64,000 bases of DNA from Gammaproteobacteria bacterium (GTDB lineage Bacteria; Pseudomonadota; Gammaproteobacteria; Xanthomonadales; Wenzhouxiangellaceae). The stretch lies in contig JAJFKY010000001.1 in the NCBI GenBank assembly GCA_021772975.1, forward strand, positions 1 to 64,000, written 5' to 3'. Shown here one piece after another: positions 53,258 through 62,424 of the stretch. Below the pieces are notes generated by a model, which was given only the letters and a program-made list of their open reading frames with translations, was not told where the DNA came from and made no database searches. How positions within the stretch are numbered: the stretch's first letter is position 1; every line of letters starts with the position of its first letter. The position numbers were made by a program, and so were the translations under genes.

Positions 53258-54900
53258 GCAATCCATTGCGCCAGGGCTGGCGATTGCTGACCATCACCGC
53301 CACGCTAAGCCGTTACCGGCTGGATGAAGTGGCGCGCAGCGCCCACTGGTTCCGGCCAGTTGCCTGGCTGACCCCGGGCCGGCGCGACAGCAAGGCGCTC
53401 AGCCGTGGTGAACGTTTGCGGCTGGCGCTGCAGGAACTGGGACCGGTGTTCGTCAAGTTCGGCCAGGTGCTATCCACCCGGCGCGATCTGTTACCACTCG
53501 ATATTGCCGATGAACTGGCCAAATTGCAGGATGCGGTAGAACCTTTCCCCGGCGCACAGGCGCAGGCGATCATCGAAGCGCAGCTGCAGCAACCCATCGA
53601 CAGCCTGTTCAACAGTTTTCAGCAGCAACCGCTGGCCTCGGCTTCCATTGCCCAGGTGCATGCCGCTGAACTCAAAGACGGCCAATCGGTGGTGGTCAAA
53701 GTCGTCCGCCCGGGCATTAAACAGCGCATCCGCCAGGATGTCTCGCTGCTCAGAACGCTGGCAGGTCTGGCGCAGCGCTATCATCCGGAAGGCCAGCGCA
53801 TCCGCCCGCTGGAGGTGGTGCATGAGTTCGAAACCTATATTTTCGATGAACTGGATATGCAACGGGAAGCAGCCAATGCCAGCCTGCTGCGGCGTTATCA
53901 TCAGCACTCCCGCGATGTGTATATCCCGAAGATTTACTGGAGTTACTGCAAACAGCACGTGCTGGTGATGGAGCGCGTACATGGCATTCCCATCAAGGAC
54001 AAACAGACTCTGCAGGAACGCGGCTTTAATCTGGAACGGCTGGCCAAACGCGGTATCCGGTTATTTTATACCCAGGTGTTTCGCGACAACCTGTTCCATG
54101 CCGACATGCATCCCGGCAATCTGCTGGTGGCCGAGGATAACCCGGATGATCCGCGCATCATTGCGCTGGATTTTGGCATTGTCGCATCGCTGTCGCCCAA
54201 AGATCTGTACTACATCGGCGAGAACTTTCTGGCGATTTTTGAGCAGCAGTACCGGCGGGTGGCTGAACTGCATGTGGAGGCGGGCTGGGTGCCAGCCGAT
54301 ACCCGCCTGGACGAGATGGAAGCCAGCGTGCGCACCGTATGCGAATCCAGCTTTACCCGCCCGCTGAACGAGATTTCGTTTGGCGAAATGCTGCTGAAAC
54401 TGTTTCAGGTGGCCAGGCGCTTCAAACTGACCATCCAGCCGCAGCTGATCATGCTGCAAAAAACCTTACTCAACATCGAAGGCCTGGGCCGTGATCTGTA
54501 TCCCGAGCTGGATTTGTGGGCGGTCGCCAAACCCGAACTGGAAGCCATCGTGCGCCACAAGCGCAGTCCGGCAGCCACGCTGAAAGCCTTGCGGCGACGT
54601 TTGCCAATGCTGTTGGAGCGCACTCCGGATATGCCGGAGCTGATTCACCAGACGCTCAAAAAAGCGGTTGCCGGTGAACTCGAGACACGGCTCAGGCATC
54701 CGCAGCTGGATGAGTTGCCAAACTTACTGAAACAGCAACGACGGGCCACCGGTCTGGCCATATTCGGCGGCGCCCTGCTGATCAGTGGCGTGTTATTGCT
54801 GGATTATCGCTCCGGTCCCGTGATACTGAATATTGCCCTGCCCAGCTGGCTGTGTTTTCTGGCCGCGCTGGGTGCGGCGGTCAGCCTCTGGCGGCGCTGA
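53254..54900 (+). CDS. ubiB: Ubiquinone biosynthesis regulatory ATPase/kinase-like UbiB
   Basis: 548 residues (E. coli 546), ADCK/ABC1 atypical kinase family needed for ubiquinone synthesis. The KxGQ region is VFVKFGQVLSTRRDLLP; A-rich loop PLASASIAQVHAAEL; conserved EMD-type DELDMQREAANA; catalytic-loop-like FHADMHPGNLLV and metal-binding ALDFGIV. Two C-terminal membrane helices (GLAIFGGALLISGVLLLDY and SWLCFLAALGAAVSLWRR) anchor it in the inner membrane. It ends the ubiEJB unit. Confidence 0.97.
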   Translation: MSNPLRQGWRLLTITATLSRYRLDEVARSAHWFRPVAWLTPGRRDSKALSRGERLRLALQELGPVFVKFGQVLSTRRDLLPLDIADELAKLQDAVEPFPGAQAQAIIEAQLQQPIDSLFNSFQQQPLASASIAQVHAAELKDGQSVVVKVVRPGIKQRIRQDVSLLRTLAGLAQRYHPEGQRIRPLEVVHEFETYIFDELDMQREAANASLLRRYHQHSRDVYIPKIYWSYCKQHVLVMERVHGIPIKDKQTLQERGFNLERLAKRGIRLFYTQVFRDNLFHADMHPGNLLVAEDNPDDPRIIALDFGIVASLSPKDLYYIGENFLAIFEQQYRRVAELHVEAGWVPADTRLDEMEASVRTVCESSFTRPLNEISFGEMLLKLFQVARRFKLTIQPQLIMLQKTLLNIEGLGRDLYPELDLWAVAKPELEAIVRHKRSPAATLKALRRRLPMLLERTPDMPELIHQTLKKAVAGELETRLRHPQLDELPNLLKQQRRATGLAIFGGALLISGVLLLDYRSGPVILNIALPSWLCFLAALGAAVSLWRR

Positions 54901-55053
54901 ACAAAACCATTCGCCGCACACCACCCGCACTGCATCATCCGGCGCGCGTCAATCAGTGCCGGCTGCCGAAGCAGACTCACGTTTTATCGTATTTCTGACT
55001 ATCCCGCCCGCAACCGGTGAACCTTGTTAAGGGGTTATCATCGAAACACGGGT

Positions 55054-56511
55054 ATGCCTATAAAATTGACACGCTTGATATTCATCCTGGCAGTGACCGC
55101 AATGCTCCCGCTCAGCGCATTGACAGGCAGTGCGCTGGCCACCGTCAGCTATACCGTTGAGGTTAATCCAGACCTTAAGCAAGCAGCCGTGCAGGCCTGC
55201 TTTTCCGGCGACCCGGACGATCCACACCTGGCTGATCTGTATCTCAGCGGTACCGCCCGCCGCGCCATCAGCCGACTACGCTGGAATGATCAGCCAGTGC
55301 CGGATCTGCGCCGCTGGGGCGGACTGCAGGTCAGCCCTGATCAGCAAACCGGCTGCCTCAGCTATCAGGTCAAGTTGAGCAGCAGCAGCGAGCGCTGGGG
55401 CTACACTTCCAGCGCCTACATGCTGACCGACCCTAAACACTGGTTACTCAGCCCGCCGCCCGGCGCTGACGCGATGGTGCGTTTTGTGCTGCCCGATGAG
55501 GTTGCCGTCTCACACCCCTGGCCACGGGCGGAAACTCAGCCTGTGCAGGGATCAGTCTGGTACCGGTTGGGCCTGACTGATCCATCCTGGAGCTCCAACG
55601 TTGCCTTCGGCCGTTTTGCGATCCACAACATACCGATTGCCGATACGTTTCTACGCCTGGCGGTACTGCCGGGCACGCCCTTGCCGGATCTCAACGTGAC
55701 CCGTCAGTGGGTCACCGAGTCGGCCCGGGCCGTGTTGTATTCACACGGCGATCTGCCACAGTCCGAACCGCAGGTGCTGGTAATGCCGATAGGCCGCCAG
55801 CGTGAAGCCATCCCCTTCGCACGGGTACTGCGCGGCGGCGGGGTCGGATTGCAGTTTTTTATCGACCCGGCTCAACGCTTGCGGGATTATCGTGATGACT
55901 GGAAGCCCACCCATGAATTCAGCCATCTGCTGCTACCCTATATCAGCCGCCGGGACGCGTGGCTGTCGGAAGGCCTGGCCTCGTATTATCAGAATGTGAT
56001 GCGCGCCCGCGATGGCCGGCTAAGCGAACGAGAGGCCTGGGACAAGCTGCTGGCTGGTTTTGAACGCGGCCGCGACGGCGTCACTTCCAACCGCACGCTG
56101 GCCGAAGAAGCCAGTGGCATGCATCGTAATCAATCTTATAAGCGGGTTTACTGGAGCGGCGCGGCGATGCTGTTTCTGGCCGATGTGGAACTGCGTAAAA
56201 GCACCAACGGCCGGCACAGTCTGGATACCGCGCTGGCCGGCGTGGCCGCTTGCTGCATGCAACTGGGCAAGGTTTGGCGGGCCCAGGATATGATGCGTGA
56301 AATGGATCGCATCACTGGCACCGACGTGTTTACCAGCATCTATCGCCGGCATACGCGCTCCAACCGTTTCCCCGCTGTTGAAACGGTGCTGAATGAGTTG
56401 GGCGTCAGCCACCGGCGCGGCAGAGTCAGCCTGAATGACGACGCCAGTTCAGCCCACCTGCGTGGTCAGATTATGCGCCCGGTCGTGCCGCCGTCTGAAC
56501 CGGGCGGCTAG
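55054..56511 (+). CDS. Exported gluzincin-like peptidase protein
   Basis: About 485 residues from the ATG at 55054; the track start is a TTG. A signal peptide ends near GSALA. A beta-rich N-terminal half (VSYTVEVNPDLKQAAVQACFSG) precedes the zinc helix THEFSHLLLPYISRRDAWLSEGLASYYQNVM: HExxH with a downstream SEG(L)ASYY, the M1/M61 gluzincin layout with the third ligand Glu. M61 glycyl aminopeptidases have a similar N-terminal beta domain. A Cys pair (ACCMQLG) is late in the sequence. Substrate unknown. It stands between ubiB and the AsmA gene. Confidence 0.85.
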   Translation: MPIKLTRLIFILAVTAMLPLSALTGSALATVSYTVEVNPDLKQAAVQACFSGDPDDPHLADLYLSGTARRAISRLRWNDQPVPDLRRWGGLQVSPDQQTGCLSYQVKLSSSSERWGYTSSAYMLTDPKHWLLSPPPGADAMVRFVLPDEVAVSHPWPRAETQPVQGSVWYRLGLTDPSWSSNVAFGRFAIHNIPIADTFLRLAVLPGTPLPDLNVTRQWVTESARAVLYSHGDLPQSEPQVLVMPIGRQREAIPFARVLRGGGVGLQFFIDPAQRLRDYRDDWKPTHEFSHLLLPYISRRDAWLSEGLASYYQNVMRARDGRLSEREAWDKLLAGFERGRDGVTSNRTLAEEASGMHRNQSYKRVYWSGAAMLFLADVELRKSTNGRHSLDTALAGVAACCMQLGKVWRAQDMMREMDRITGTDVFTSIYRRHTRSNRFPAVETVLNELGVSHRRGRVSLNDDASSAHLRGQIMRPVVPPSEPGG

Positions 56512-56617
56512 CCAGCCGGTAGTTGGCCGGAGGCGCCGACGAATGTGACAATTCTTAACCATCTGCTAGCGTCTGATTTGCGATACTGGACGCCACTTCC
56601 CAGCAATACCCTGATGT

Positions 56618-58960
56618 ATGAAAAAGTTATTCAAGCTGCTTGCCTATCTGGTTGCCGGCCTTGTCGGCCTATTGGTCGTGGCCGCGATTGCATTGAAATT
56701 TTTTATCGATCCGAACGATTATCGGGAACAGATTTCCGCCCAGGCCAGCCAGTCAGCCGGCCGTGAGATCAATATTACCGGCGACTTGTCGCTGTCTGTT
56801 TTCCCCTGGCTGGGTATTGAACTGGGCCGCGTCGAGATTGGTAACCCAGCGGGGTTTTCCGGCCAGTTCGCCACGGTTCAAAATGCCGGCGCCGCGGTTA
56901 AGCTGTTGCCCCTGCTGGGCAAGGATATTCAGATTAACCGCGTTCTGCTTGATGGCCTGGCTGCCGATCTACAGGTCAAAGCCGACGGCAGCAACAACTG
57001 GTCCGGTTTCGGTGCGTCCTCAGACTCTGCAGCCACCCCTGAAGACGCCGACAGCGGGGTTCGTTCACTCAGCATTGCAGCGGTTGATATCAGTAACAGT
57101 GCATTGACACTGGACAATGCGCAGACCGGGCAGCGACTGGAAATTTCCGAATTCAATCTGAGCGCCAACGGCATCAGTTCCGGCAAACCGTTTGCCATCG
57201 ATGCCGGTTTACTGCTGAACATGCCCAGGCAATCCAGCCAGTATCAACTGCAACTGGATGGCCAGATTTTATTTGATCAGTCCTCCGGTCAATGGGATAT
57301 GGACGAGCTGCAGCTGGAGGTGACGGATCAGTCCGCACAGCCACTGCCGCCGGTGGCACTCAGCCTTAGCGGCGAATTGAATACCCAGACCGAAATCCTC
57401 AACCTGCCGGAACTGGAACTGACGGTGGACGACCTGACCCTGTCCGGCAATATCACCGGCCGTAAAGTACTCAGCGATGCGGCATTCAACGGCAGCCTGC
57501 AACTGGCGCCATTTAATCCAAAATCGGTTGCCGCGGCATTTGGTTCAGCGCTACCCGAACTGGCTGACAGCGATGTGATGGAGGACTTTTCCGGGCAGTT
57601 GCAACTGGCTATGACGGCACAGCAGATACAACTCAGCGAACTGCGCGCCAAGCTGGATGACACCAGCCTGGATGGCGATCTTACGGTAACGCTGGGCGAA
57701 CGCCCGAATTACCGCTTTGACCTGAATGTGGATCAAATCAATCTGGATCGTTATCTGCCTAAAAGGTCTGAGAACGCCGTGCGCAGCAATCCTCAGGGCA
57801 ATGCCGAATCAGGCGTCAGCGCCATTCCGGTGGAAACCTTCCGAGCACTTGACGCCACCGGTCAACTGGCGCTGGGCGCGGTCACCATCAATAACCTGAA
57901 TGCCAGCAACATTACGGTACAGATGCAGGCCAACCGCAGTGGCTGGCGCTTTGATCCGCTCAGCGCTGATTTCTATAAAGGCCGCTTCACCGGCGCGGTT
58001 GCTATCGACGCCACTGGCAACTCACCGATATTACGCACCGATGACAACCTGAACCAGGTGGTTGCCCAGGCCATGTTGTCAGATATGCTGGGCACCGACT
58101 TTGTGAATGGTCTGGCACTGTTCGATGCCGATCTGAATGCTGACCTGAATCAACCCACCGAGACACTGACCGGCGAAGTCAGCTTTGATATCCGCGACGG
58201 CTCCATCCAGGGCGTGAATATTGCTGAACTGCTGCGCAAGGGTTTCAGTATTGCCAATAACCTGGCGCCCGGCGCGGTCAACGTGGATGAAGAGTTTCTG
58301 CAAGGCGGCGGACAAACTGATTTTGCCAGCCTGTCGGGCCGGTTCATAGCCGACAACGGAATTATCCGCAATAACGATCTAAGCATGTTGTCACCTTTGT
58401 TAAGAATGCAGGGCGAAGGCATGGTTGACCTGCCCAATAACACCATTGACTATCGCATTACCGCGGTGCTGGTCAAAACCCTGCAGGGCCAGGGCGGCGC
58501 CGGTCTTGAGCAGTTGACCGGTAAGCAGATTCCGATTCACATCACCGGCACCCTTGATGCACCTAAATACGGCGTTGATCCGCGCGCCATTCTGCAGATT
58601 CTGGCGGGTGAGCGAATCCAGCAGCAAAAAGATAAGTTGCTGGAAAAAGTCGGCGCCAAACTGGGTGGCGAAGACGGTGCCGCGACTGGCCTGCTGGATA
58701 GCGTACTCAGCGATGCACTGGGTACCCGGACCCGTGACCCTGAACAGGCCGCGGACAACCAGACCCCACAAGCTGACGATGACGCTGACCCGGCCGACAC
58801 CGGCACAGACAACCCAGATGCTGCTGCTGAAACCGAGCAGGCAGACGATGAATTGAGCACCGAAGAAAAAATCGGAGGTGCTTTATTGAACAGCCTGTTC
58901 CAGCAGCAGCAAGAGGATGACCCGCCACCTGATGAGGAAGACGGTGACACTGGAAATTGA
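56618..58960 (+). CDS. AsmA family protein
   Basis: A 780-residue AsmA-type protein. It has one N-terminal helix (LLAYLVAGLVGLLVVAAIALKFFIDPNDYR), then the AsmA start INITGDLSLSVFPWLGIELGRVEIGNPAGFSGQFATVQNA. The C-terminal domain has ALFDADLNADLNQPTETLTGEVSFDIRDGSIQGVNIAELLRK and VDLPNNTIDYRITAVLVKTLQGQGGAGLEQLTGKQIPIHITGTLDAPKYGVD, both strong AsmA_2 marks. A low-complexity acidic tail (ADDDADPADTGTD..., residues 710-780) is longer than usual. Family members form periplasmic bridges for phospholipid transport to the outer membrane. It follows the gluzincin gene by 106 bp. Confidence 0.93.
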   Translation: MKKLFKLLAYLVAGLVGLLVVAAIALKFFIDPNDYREQISAQASQSAGREINITGDLSLSVFPWLGIELGRVEIGNPAGFSGQFATVQNAGAAVKLLPLLGKDIQINRVLLDGLAADLQVKADGSNNWSGFGASSDSAATPEDADSGVRSLSIAAVDISNSALTLDNAQTGQRLEISEFNLSANGISSGKPFAIDAGLLLNMPRQSSQYQLQLDGQILFDQSSGQWDMDELQLEVTDQSAQPLPPVALSLSGELNTQTEILNLPELELTVDDLTLSGNITGRKVLSDAAFNGSLQLAPFNPKSVAAAFGSALPELADSDVMEDFSGQLQLAMTAQQIQLSELRAKLDDTSLDGDLTVTLGERPNYRFDLNVDQINLDRYLPKRSENAVRSNPQGNAESGVSAIPVETFRALDATGQLALGAVTINNLNASNITVQMQANRSGWRFDPLSADFYKGRFTGAVAIDATGNSPILRTDDNLNQVVAQAMLSDMLGTDFVNGLALFDADLNADLNQPTETLTGEVSFDIRDGSIQGVNIAELLRKGFSIANNLAPGAVNVDEEFLQGGGQTDFASLSGRFIADNGIIRNNDLSMLSPLLRMQGEGMVDLPNNTIDYRITAVLVKTLQGQGGAGLEQLTGKQIPIHITGTLDAPKYGVDPRAILQILAGERIQQQKDKLLEKVGAKLGGEDGAATGLLDSVLSDALGTRTRDPEQAADNQTPQADDDADPADTGTDNPDAAAETEQADDELSTEEKIGGALLNSLFQQQQEDDPPPDEEDGDTGN

Positions 58961-58991
58961 TCACCAGCGGTCGAGCGTTACGAGCTGCTAT

Positions 58992-59420
58992 TCAGCCGGA
59001 AATATATTGCTGTAAGGCATCAATTTCCTGTCGCTGCTCCTCAATGACCACCTTAAGCAGGTCACCAATCGACAGTACGCCGATAACCTGCTCGTCCTCG
59101 ACCACCGGTAGGTGCCGAATGCGTTTTTCGGTCATTAATTGCATGCAGACATTGCTGCGCTGATCGGGGCTGATGGTGATCACGGGTGTCGACATAATGT
59201 CCCGGACCGGTGTGTCCGCCGAGGCACGGCGCTTAAGGATCACCTTGCGGGCGTAATCCCGCTCGGTGGCGATCCCCACCAGTTGATCGCCTTCCAGCAC
59301 CAACACCGAGCCGATTTCGTGCTCGGCCATGGTTTGAATCATCTGCAGTACCGGCGCATCCGGCGTCACACTGATAATCCGCTGCTGTTTGCTGTCCAGA
59401 ATTTGCTTAACACTGCGCAT
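58992..59420 (-). CDS. Tandem CBS domain protein
   Basis: A 142-residue protein made of two CBS domains. The first is VKQILDSKQQRIISVTPDAPVLQMIQTMAEHEIGSVLVLEGDQLVGIATERDYARKV; the second VRDIMSTPVITISPDQRSNVCMQLMTEKRIRHLPVVEDEQVIGVLSIGDLLK. Such stand-alone pairs bind adenosine nucleotides such as AMP or ATP and often act as energy sensors, but the partner is not encoded nearby. It ends IDALQQYISG and is convergent with the AsmA gene. Confidence 0.94.
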   Translation of the reverse strand: MRSVKQILDSKQQRIISVTPDAPVLQMIQTMAEHEIGSVLVLEGDQLVGIATERDYARKVILKRRASADTPVRDIMSTPVITISPDQRSNVCMQLMTEKRIRHLPVVEDEQVIGVLSIGDLLKVVIEEQRQEIDALQQYISG

Positions 59421-59537
59421 ATTGCCTCCGTTTTATCGAGACTCAGTCTGATCATACGCCTATTTATCACAACGAGTATATGCATAGAGTTTTAATCCGT
59501 GCCGGATCAGCCACCTTTATTATGCTTATACATACAC

Positions 59538-60527
59538 TTATAGGCACTCACTCTGACCTTCGCGTGCAACCCTGAAACCTTTATCTTTGACCGTTTGTGC
59601 GGCAACACTGCCGGGCACATGCAACGGATTGGTATGATTAAGATGAATAAAGTGCACTTTGGCTTTGTGCTGTGCGGCAAGACCTGCCAGACGCTGCATG
59701 CTGTGGCTCACCAGTGGATGCGGGAAACCACGCATATCACGGCCCGGCAGTTCTCCGTCGTCGTAAAAAGTGGCATCGATAAACGCCAGATCGTTTTCCG
59801 CTAATACAGTTTCGATGCGCGTACCCTGCTTATCCCAGGCCTCCCAGCTATCGATATCCGGCAGGTAAATGACTGAACGCCCGGGGCCCTGGATTCGAAA
59901 CCCGACCACTTCGGAATATTCCTGCCGGTGGGGAACCGTGAAGGGCGTCACCTGGAGATTCCTGGCTAATTCGACCGGCTGGTTATCCTGCAATGCCTGC
60001 AACTGAATATTACGATAGCGGATCAGTTGATCCCACGGACCGTTGCTGCTCAGAAACTCATCCATTCTGGGCATCGCATACACCACGACCTGCCTGGCTC
60101 CGGCAGCCTCGTGCCCCAGCAGCAGCAACCCGCTGTAATGCCCGATATGCGCATGGGTCAGAAAAATACCATCCAGACCGATCGGCCATTCTGCCGGCGC
60201 ATATTGATCCAGATGCTGTAACTGCTGTTTGAAATCCGGGGTGGCATCAAACAACCAGCGTCTGACCTGTTCGCCGCGCTGGTCAATCACCGCCACTGAT
60301 GCAGCCAGACGCTGCAAGCGGCTGTCCCGCCAGGCCGGATCATCCGGGTTGGCAAGCTGTGGTTTCCCGCCATCCTGGGCCACCCCCAAAACCAACAGAC
60401 TGACCTCACAGCCTTGCCGTTCAGCCGATTCCTGATTGCGAACCCCGGTCTGGGCCAGCGCTGAATGCATCCAGCATAGCTGCAAAAACAAAATGCCCGT
60501 TAATATCGCTTTGATCACCGTCCGCAT
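59538..60527 (-). CDS. Exported PqqB-like metallo-beta-lactamase fold protein
   Basis: A 329-residue protein with a signal peptide ending near ALAQ. The mature start VSLLVLGVAQDGGKPQLA is the PqqB-type opening (V-L-G-x-A-Q-D-G-G), then the metal loop FLTHAHIGHYSGLLLLG, PFTVPHRQEYSE, SVIYLPDIDSWE, AFIDATFYDDGELPGR and the C-terminal VHFIHLNHTNPLH. The first motif is HAHIGH where classical HxHxDH has Asp. No other pqq gene is nearby and PqqB itself has no signal peptide, so I do not call it PqqB; a periplasmic hydrolase is likely. Divergent from the M28 peptidase. Confidence 0.88.
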   Translation of the reverse strand: MRTVIKAILTGILFLQLCWMHSALAQTGVRNQESAERQGCEVSLLVLGVAQDGGKPQLANPDDPAWRDSRLQRLAASVAVIDQRGEQVRRWLFDATPDFKQQLQHLDQYAPAEWPIGLDGIFLTHAHIGHYSGLLLLGHEAAGARQVVVYAMPRMDEFLSSNGPWDQLIRYRNIQLQALQDNQPVELARNLQVTPFTVPHRQEYSEVVGFRIQGPGRSVIYLPDIDSWEAWDKQGTRIETVLAENDLAFIDATFYDDGELPGRDMRGFPHPLVSHSMQRLAGLAAQHKAKVHFIHLNHTNPLHVPGSVAAQTVKDKGFRVAREGQSECL

Positions 60528-60598
60528 CGCCTTTTTGTCGAGTCAGGTGATAAGAGTATATGCTTTACCCCCTTTGCCGCGGATATCCGGAGAGCCTG

Positions 60599-61972
60599 AT
60601 GCGTTGTTGCCTGTTATTAAGCCTGTATATTCTGATCAGCCTGACGGTGTTTGCCCAGCCTGCCGATAGCAGTCCGGGAACCTATACCACGCCACATCAA
60701 ATTGCTGCCGCGGTCTCCGCTCAGCGCATCCAGACGGATATTACTCAGCTGGTCAGTTTCGGTACCCGCCACACTTTATCGGAAACACATAGTGACAGCC
60801 GTGGAATCGGGGCGGCACGGCGCTGGATTGAGGCTGAATTCAAACGCATATCCGCTGCCTGTGGTGATTGCCTGGAGGTATTCACCGTGGCTGATTACGT
60901 GGAGGGCGAAGCACGCATTCCCAAGCGCACCGAGATTGTCAATGTCATTGCCATCCAGCGCGGCACACTGGACCCTGAGCGGATGGTAGTGATGAGCGGC
61001 GATATTGACAGCCGCATCAGCGATCCGCTGGACGGCACCTCGGACTCACCCGGCGCTAATGACAATGCCTCCGGCGTGGCCGGCACGTTAGAAGCAGCCA
61101 GAATTCTATCCAGATATCAATTCGCCGGCACCATTGTGTATGCGGCACTATCCGGCGAGGAGCAGGGTTTGTTTGGCGGTGCGATTCTGGCCGACCATGC
61201 TCTGGCTGAGGGCTGGCGCATCAAGGCAGTGCTCAACAACGACATGATCGGCAATATCAAGGGCGTGGACGGTGTCATCGACAACAGCACCGCGCGGGTA
61301 TTTTCCGAAGGCACCCGGGCCACCGAAACCCCGGAAGAAGCCCGGATACGCCGCTTTACCGGTGGTGAAGTTGATAGCCCATCCCGCAACCTGGCGCGCT
61401 ACGTTGACCGCATGGCCGATCAATATATTCCCAACCTGGATGTGATGATGATTTACCGCCTGGACCGTTTCGGGCGCGGTGGCCATCACCGGCCCTTCAA
61501 TGAAAAAGGCATGCCCGGTGTGCGCATTATGGAAACTCACGAAAACTATACCCAGCAGCACCAGGATCTGCGCAGTGAAGACGGCGTTGAATACGGTGAC
61601 GTGCTGGCAGCCGTGGACTTTGACTATGCCGCCAAACTGACCGCTTTGAACGCCGTCACACTGGCCAGCATGGCCGCCGCGCCCGCCTTCCCGTCCAATG
61701 TCACCATCAAAGGCGCAGTACAACCCAGCACCACGCTAAGCTGGACCCGGCCGACCGGCAGCGCCGCCGAAAATCTGGCCGGTTATCGCATTTACTGGCG
61801 TTTGACTGACCAGCCGCAATGGACCTACAGCCGCTGGGTCGGTGATGTGGAAACGTTTACGCTGGACAATATTGTGATTGATAATTTCTATTTCGGCGTT
61901 GCTTCAGTGGCCAAAAATGACGCGGAAAGCCCGGTGGTGTTTCCGGGGCCGGCGGGCAGCTTCGGGGACTAA
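60599..61972 (+). CDS. Secreted M28 family zinc aminopeptidase with FnIII-like tail
   Basis: About 457 residues from the ATG at 60599, preceded by GGAGAG; the track start is 13 codons earlier. Signal peptide CCLLLSLYILISLTVFAQ. The M28 catalytic core has VVMSGDIDSR and GANDNASGVAGTLEAARIL, with AALSGEEQGLFGG (Glu pair of the active site), NNDMIGN and a late His in the METHENYTQ segment. The first expected metal ligand, usually His in GHxD, appears as GDIDS. The last 90 residues (TTLSWTRPTGSAAENLAGYRIYWR) look like a fibronectin type III domain. Likely an exported aminopeptidase with reduced or altered metal binding. Confidence 0.9.
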   Translation: MRCCLLLSLYILISLTVFAQPADSSPGTYTTPHQIAAAVSAQRIQTDITQLVSFGTRHTLSETHSDSRGIGAARRWIEAEFKRISAACGDCLEVFTVADYVEGEARIPKRTEIVNVIAIQRGTLDPERMVVMSGDIDSRISDPLDGTSDSPGANDNASGVAGTLEAARILSRYQFAGTIVYAALSGEEQGLFGGAILADHALAEGWRIKAVLNNDMIGNIKGVDGVIDNSTARVFSEGTRATETPEEARIRRFTGGEVDSPSRNLARYVDRMADQYIPNLDVMMIYRLDRFGRGGHHRPFNEKGMPGVRIMETHENYTQQHQDLRSEDGVEYGDVLAAVDFDYAAKLTALNAVTLASMAAAPAFPSNVTIKGAVQPSTTLSWTRPTGSAAENLAGYRIYWRLTDQPQWTYSRWVGDVETFTLDNIVIDNFYFGVASVAKNDAESPVVFPGPAGSFGD

Positions 61973-62006
61973 AGGCAGCTGCGAATTTCAATCCACAGCC
62001 GACACC

Positions 62007-62029
62007 TGTAGGAGCCCGCTTGCGGGCGA
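62007..62029 (+). repeat. Single REP copy
   Basis: TGTAGGAGCCCGCTTGCGGG then CGA; the inner GCCCGC/GCGGGC forms a hairpin. The form GTAGGAGC..GCTTGC..GCGA resembles REPs of Pseudomonas. Confidence 0.85.
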
Positions 62030-62067
62030 TCTGACCTACGCAACAGGCAAGTAAAACCAAGCTCAAT

Positions 62068-62135
62068 TGTAGGAGCCCGCTTGCGGGCGACCAAACGCCT
62101 TTGATGCACCGGTCGCCCGCAAGCGGGCTCCTACA
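62068..62135. repeat. REPIN, copy 1 (two inverted REPs)
   Basis: TGTAGGAGCCCGCTTGCGGG.. (62068-62092), an 18-nt spacer AAACGCCTTTGATGCACC, and its exact reverse complement (62111-62135). 68 bp in total. Confidence 0.85.
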
Positions 62136-62145
62136 GTTTCGGGTT

Positions 62146-62320
62146 TTATGCAAAGTTAAACCCCGCACCAAACGTTTCAAACCCATCACACAATAACAAC
62201 TCAATCTGCTCTAATCTCACCAATTGCGACAGTTCCGAGCTGTTACCATCTGCGTCGGTCGCCATTAATGCCAGTTTACCGCCAAGGGCCGGCGAGGAAT
62301 AAATATAGCTGCGGATTTCT
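62146..62320 (-). pseudogene. 3'-end remnant of a beta-helix/GFE-tail gene
   Basis: On the minus strand the frame reads SYIYSSPALGGKLALMATDA then DGNSSELSQLVRLEQIELLL and CDGFETFGAGFNFA before TAA at 62146. It matches the last part of the neighbouring gene (GGKLALMVTDSDGNSSELSP...IELLLRDGFETF) but differs at many positions and lacks any start, so it is a leftover C-terminus of a related gene next to a REPIN. The upstream end is lost in repeat sequence. Confidence 0.75.
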
Positions 62321-62336
62321 ACCCGTCACCGGCACC

Positions 62337-62404
62337 TGTAAGAGCCCGCTTGCGGGCAACCAAACGCCTTTGATGCATCGGTCGCCCGCAAGCGGGCTCC
62401 TACA
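62337..62404. repeat. REPIN, copy 2 (two inverted REPs)
   Basis: Same layout and spacer as copy 1 (one spacer change, two changes in the first REP), 269 bp further on. It lies just after the 3' end of the truncated beta-helix gene. Confidence 0.85.
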
Positions 62405-62424
62405 GTTTCAGGTTTTATGCAAGG

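Larger units (their letters stand above)
61973..62424. other. REP cluster with gene remnant
   Basis: 452 bp between the M28 gene and the truncated beta-helix gene, holding five REP copies (one single, two in REPIN pairs) and a fragment of a gene like the 3' end of the downstream gene. The two halves of the region (61978-62160 and 62308-62430) are similar over much of their length, so it arose by duplication with a roughly 269-bp offset. Confidence 0.8.

Noticed and set aside
59538-60527. pqqB
   Set aside because: The N-terminal motif fits, but the protein has a signal peptide, an altered metal motif and no pqq neighbours.
61973-62424. CRISPR array
   Set aside because: The repeats are inverted REP pairs with irregular spacing, not direct repeats with equal spacers, and no cas genes are nearby.
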